DNA of 64,000 nucleotides from Nonomuraea sp. PA05 (GTDB lineage Bacteria; Actinomycetota; Actinomycetes; Streptosporangiales; Streptosporangiaceae), in NCBI RefSeq assembly GCF_008086045.1, contig NZ_VSEY01000012.1:220830-284829 (forward strand). Direction: 5' to 3'. Each line of letters starts with the position of its first letter. Within the stretch, counting starts at the first letter, position 1. The translations under genes were made by a program, and so were the position numbers. The notes beneath the pieces are model-generated. The model searched no databases and was not told the DNA's origin. It saw only the letters and a list, made by a program, of their open reading frames with translations. Positions 63,997 through 64,000 of the stretch are shown here, in pieces.

Positions 63997-64000
63997 CTAG

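Overview
The window is about 71% GC by eye, with GTG starts, TTA codons confined to a few genes, LAL and AfsR/SARP regulators, TagG-type export and a coelichelin-type siderophore NRPS. This points to a filamentous actinomycete; Streptosporangiales such as Nonomuraea is my guess, not something the sequence proves. No rRNA, tRNA, CRISPR array, transposase or integrase was seen.

Layout. (1) 1-7.45 kb: the 3' two thirds of a coelichelin-type NRPS (cchH-like, D-Thr and hydroxyornithine modules) and an overlapping ABC exporter half with a degenerate nucleotide-binding domain (cchI-like). (2) 7.5-40.0 kb: a very large accessory island of 18 genes in two divergent arms that meet at an AT-rich, palindrome-rich intergenic region (23034-23161). 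The leftward arm encodes two dynamin-like GTPases, a small membrane protein, an Hsp70 ATPase domain fused to a CD225/dispanin (IFITM-type) membrane domain, a 79-aa acidic protein, a caspase-like protease, a LAL regulator, a 74-aa protein, a stand-alone LuxR HTH protein, a TPR-CHAT protease and a 144-aa beta-rich protein. The rightward arm encodes a second LAL regulator, a second caspase-like protease, two more CHAT proteases, two more P-loop GTPases and a C-terminally anchored membrane protein. All five proteases keep their His/Cys dyads. This has the components of a tightly regulated conflict or programmed-cell-death system and is the main candidate for a new system.

(3) 40.0-41.8 kb: a Tat-exported FAD dehydrogenase of the 3-ketosteroid dehydrogenase/fumarate reductase type. 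(4) 42.0-48.1 kb: a GntR/FadR regulator divergent from a sugar-type ABC importer (binding lipoprotein and two permeases) and a probable alpha/alpha-barrel glycosidase. (5) 48.2-50.6 kb: two secreted peptidoglycan hydrolases (M23 peptidase, then amidase) sharing a nearly identical C-terminal domain. (6) 50.8-53.8 kb: an AfsR-like SARP-NB-ARC-TPR regulator. (7) 53.8-60.9 kb: a beta-propeller protein divergent from a 2057-aa secreted or membrane protein with a PD-(D/E)XK-like domain, a VWD domain and eleven Cys-containing repeats. (8) 61-64 kb: a nucleoside deaminase, an F420-type LLM oxidoreductase, an Lrp/AsnC regulator, a TagG-type ABC permease and a LysR C-terminal fragment preceded by an in-frame TAG.

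In the island, my working model (inference) is that the LAL ATPases and the stand-alone HTH protein control expression. The GTPases and the Hsp70-CD225 protein would sense or remodel membranes or aggregates, and the caspase-like and CHAT proteases would be the effectors. The small proteins between them could be substrates, adaptors or inhibitors.
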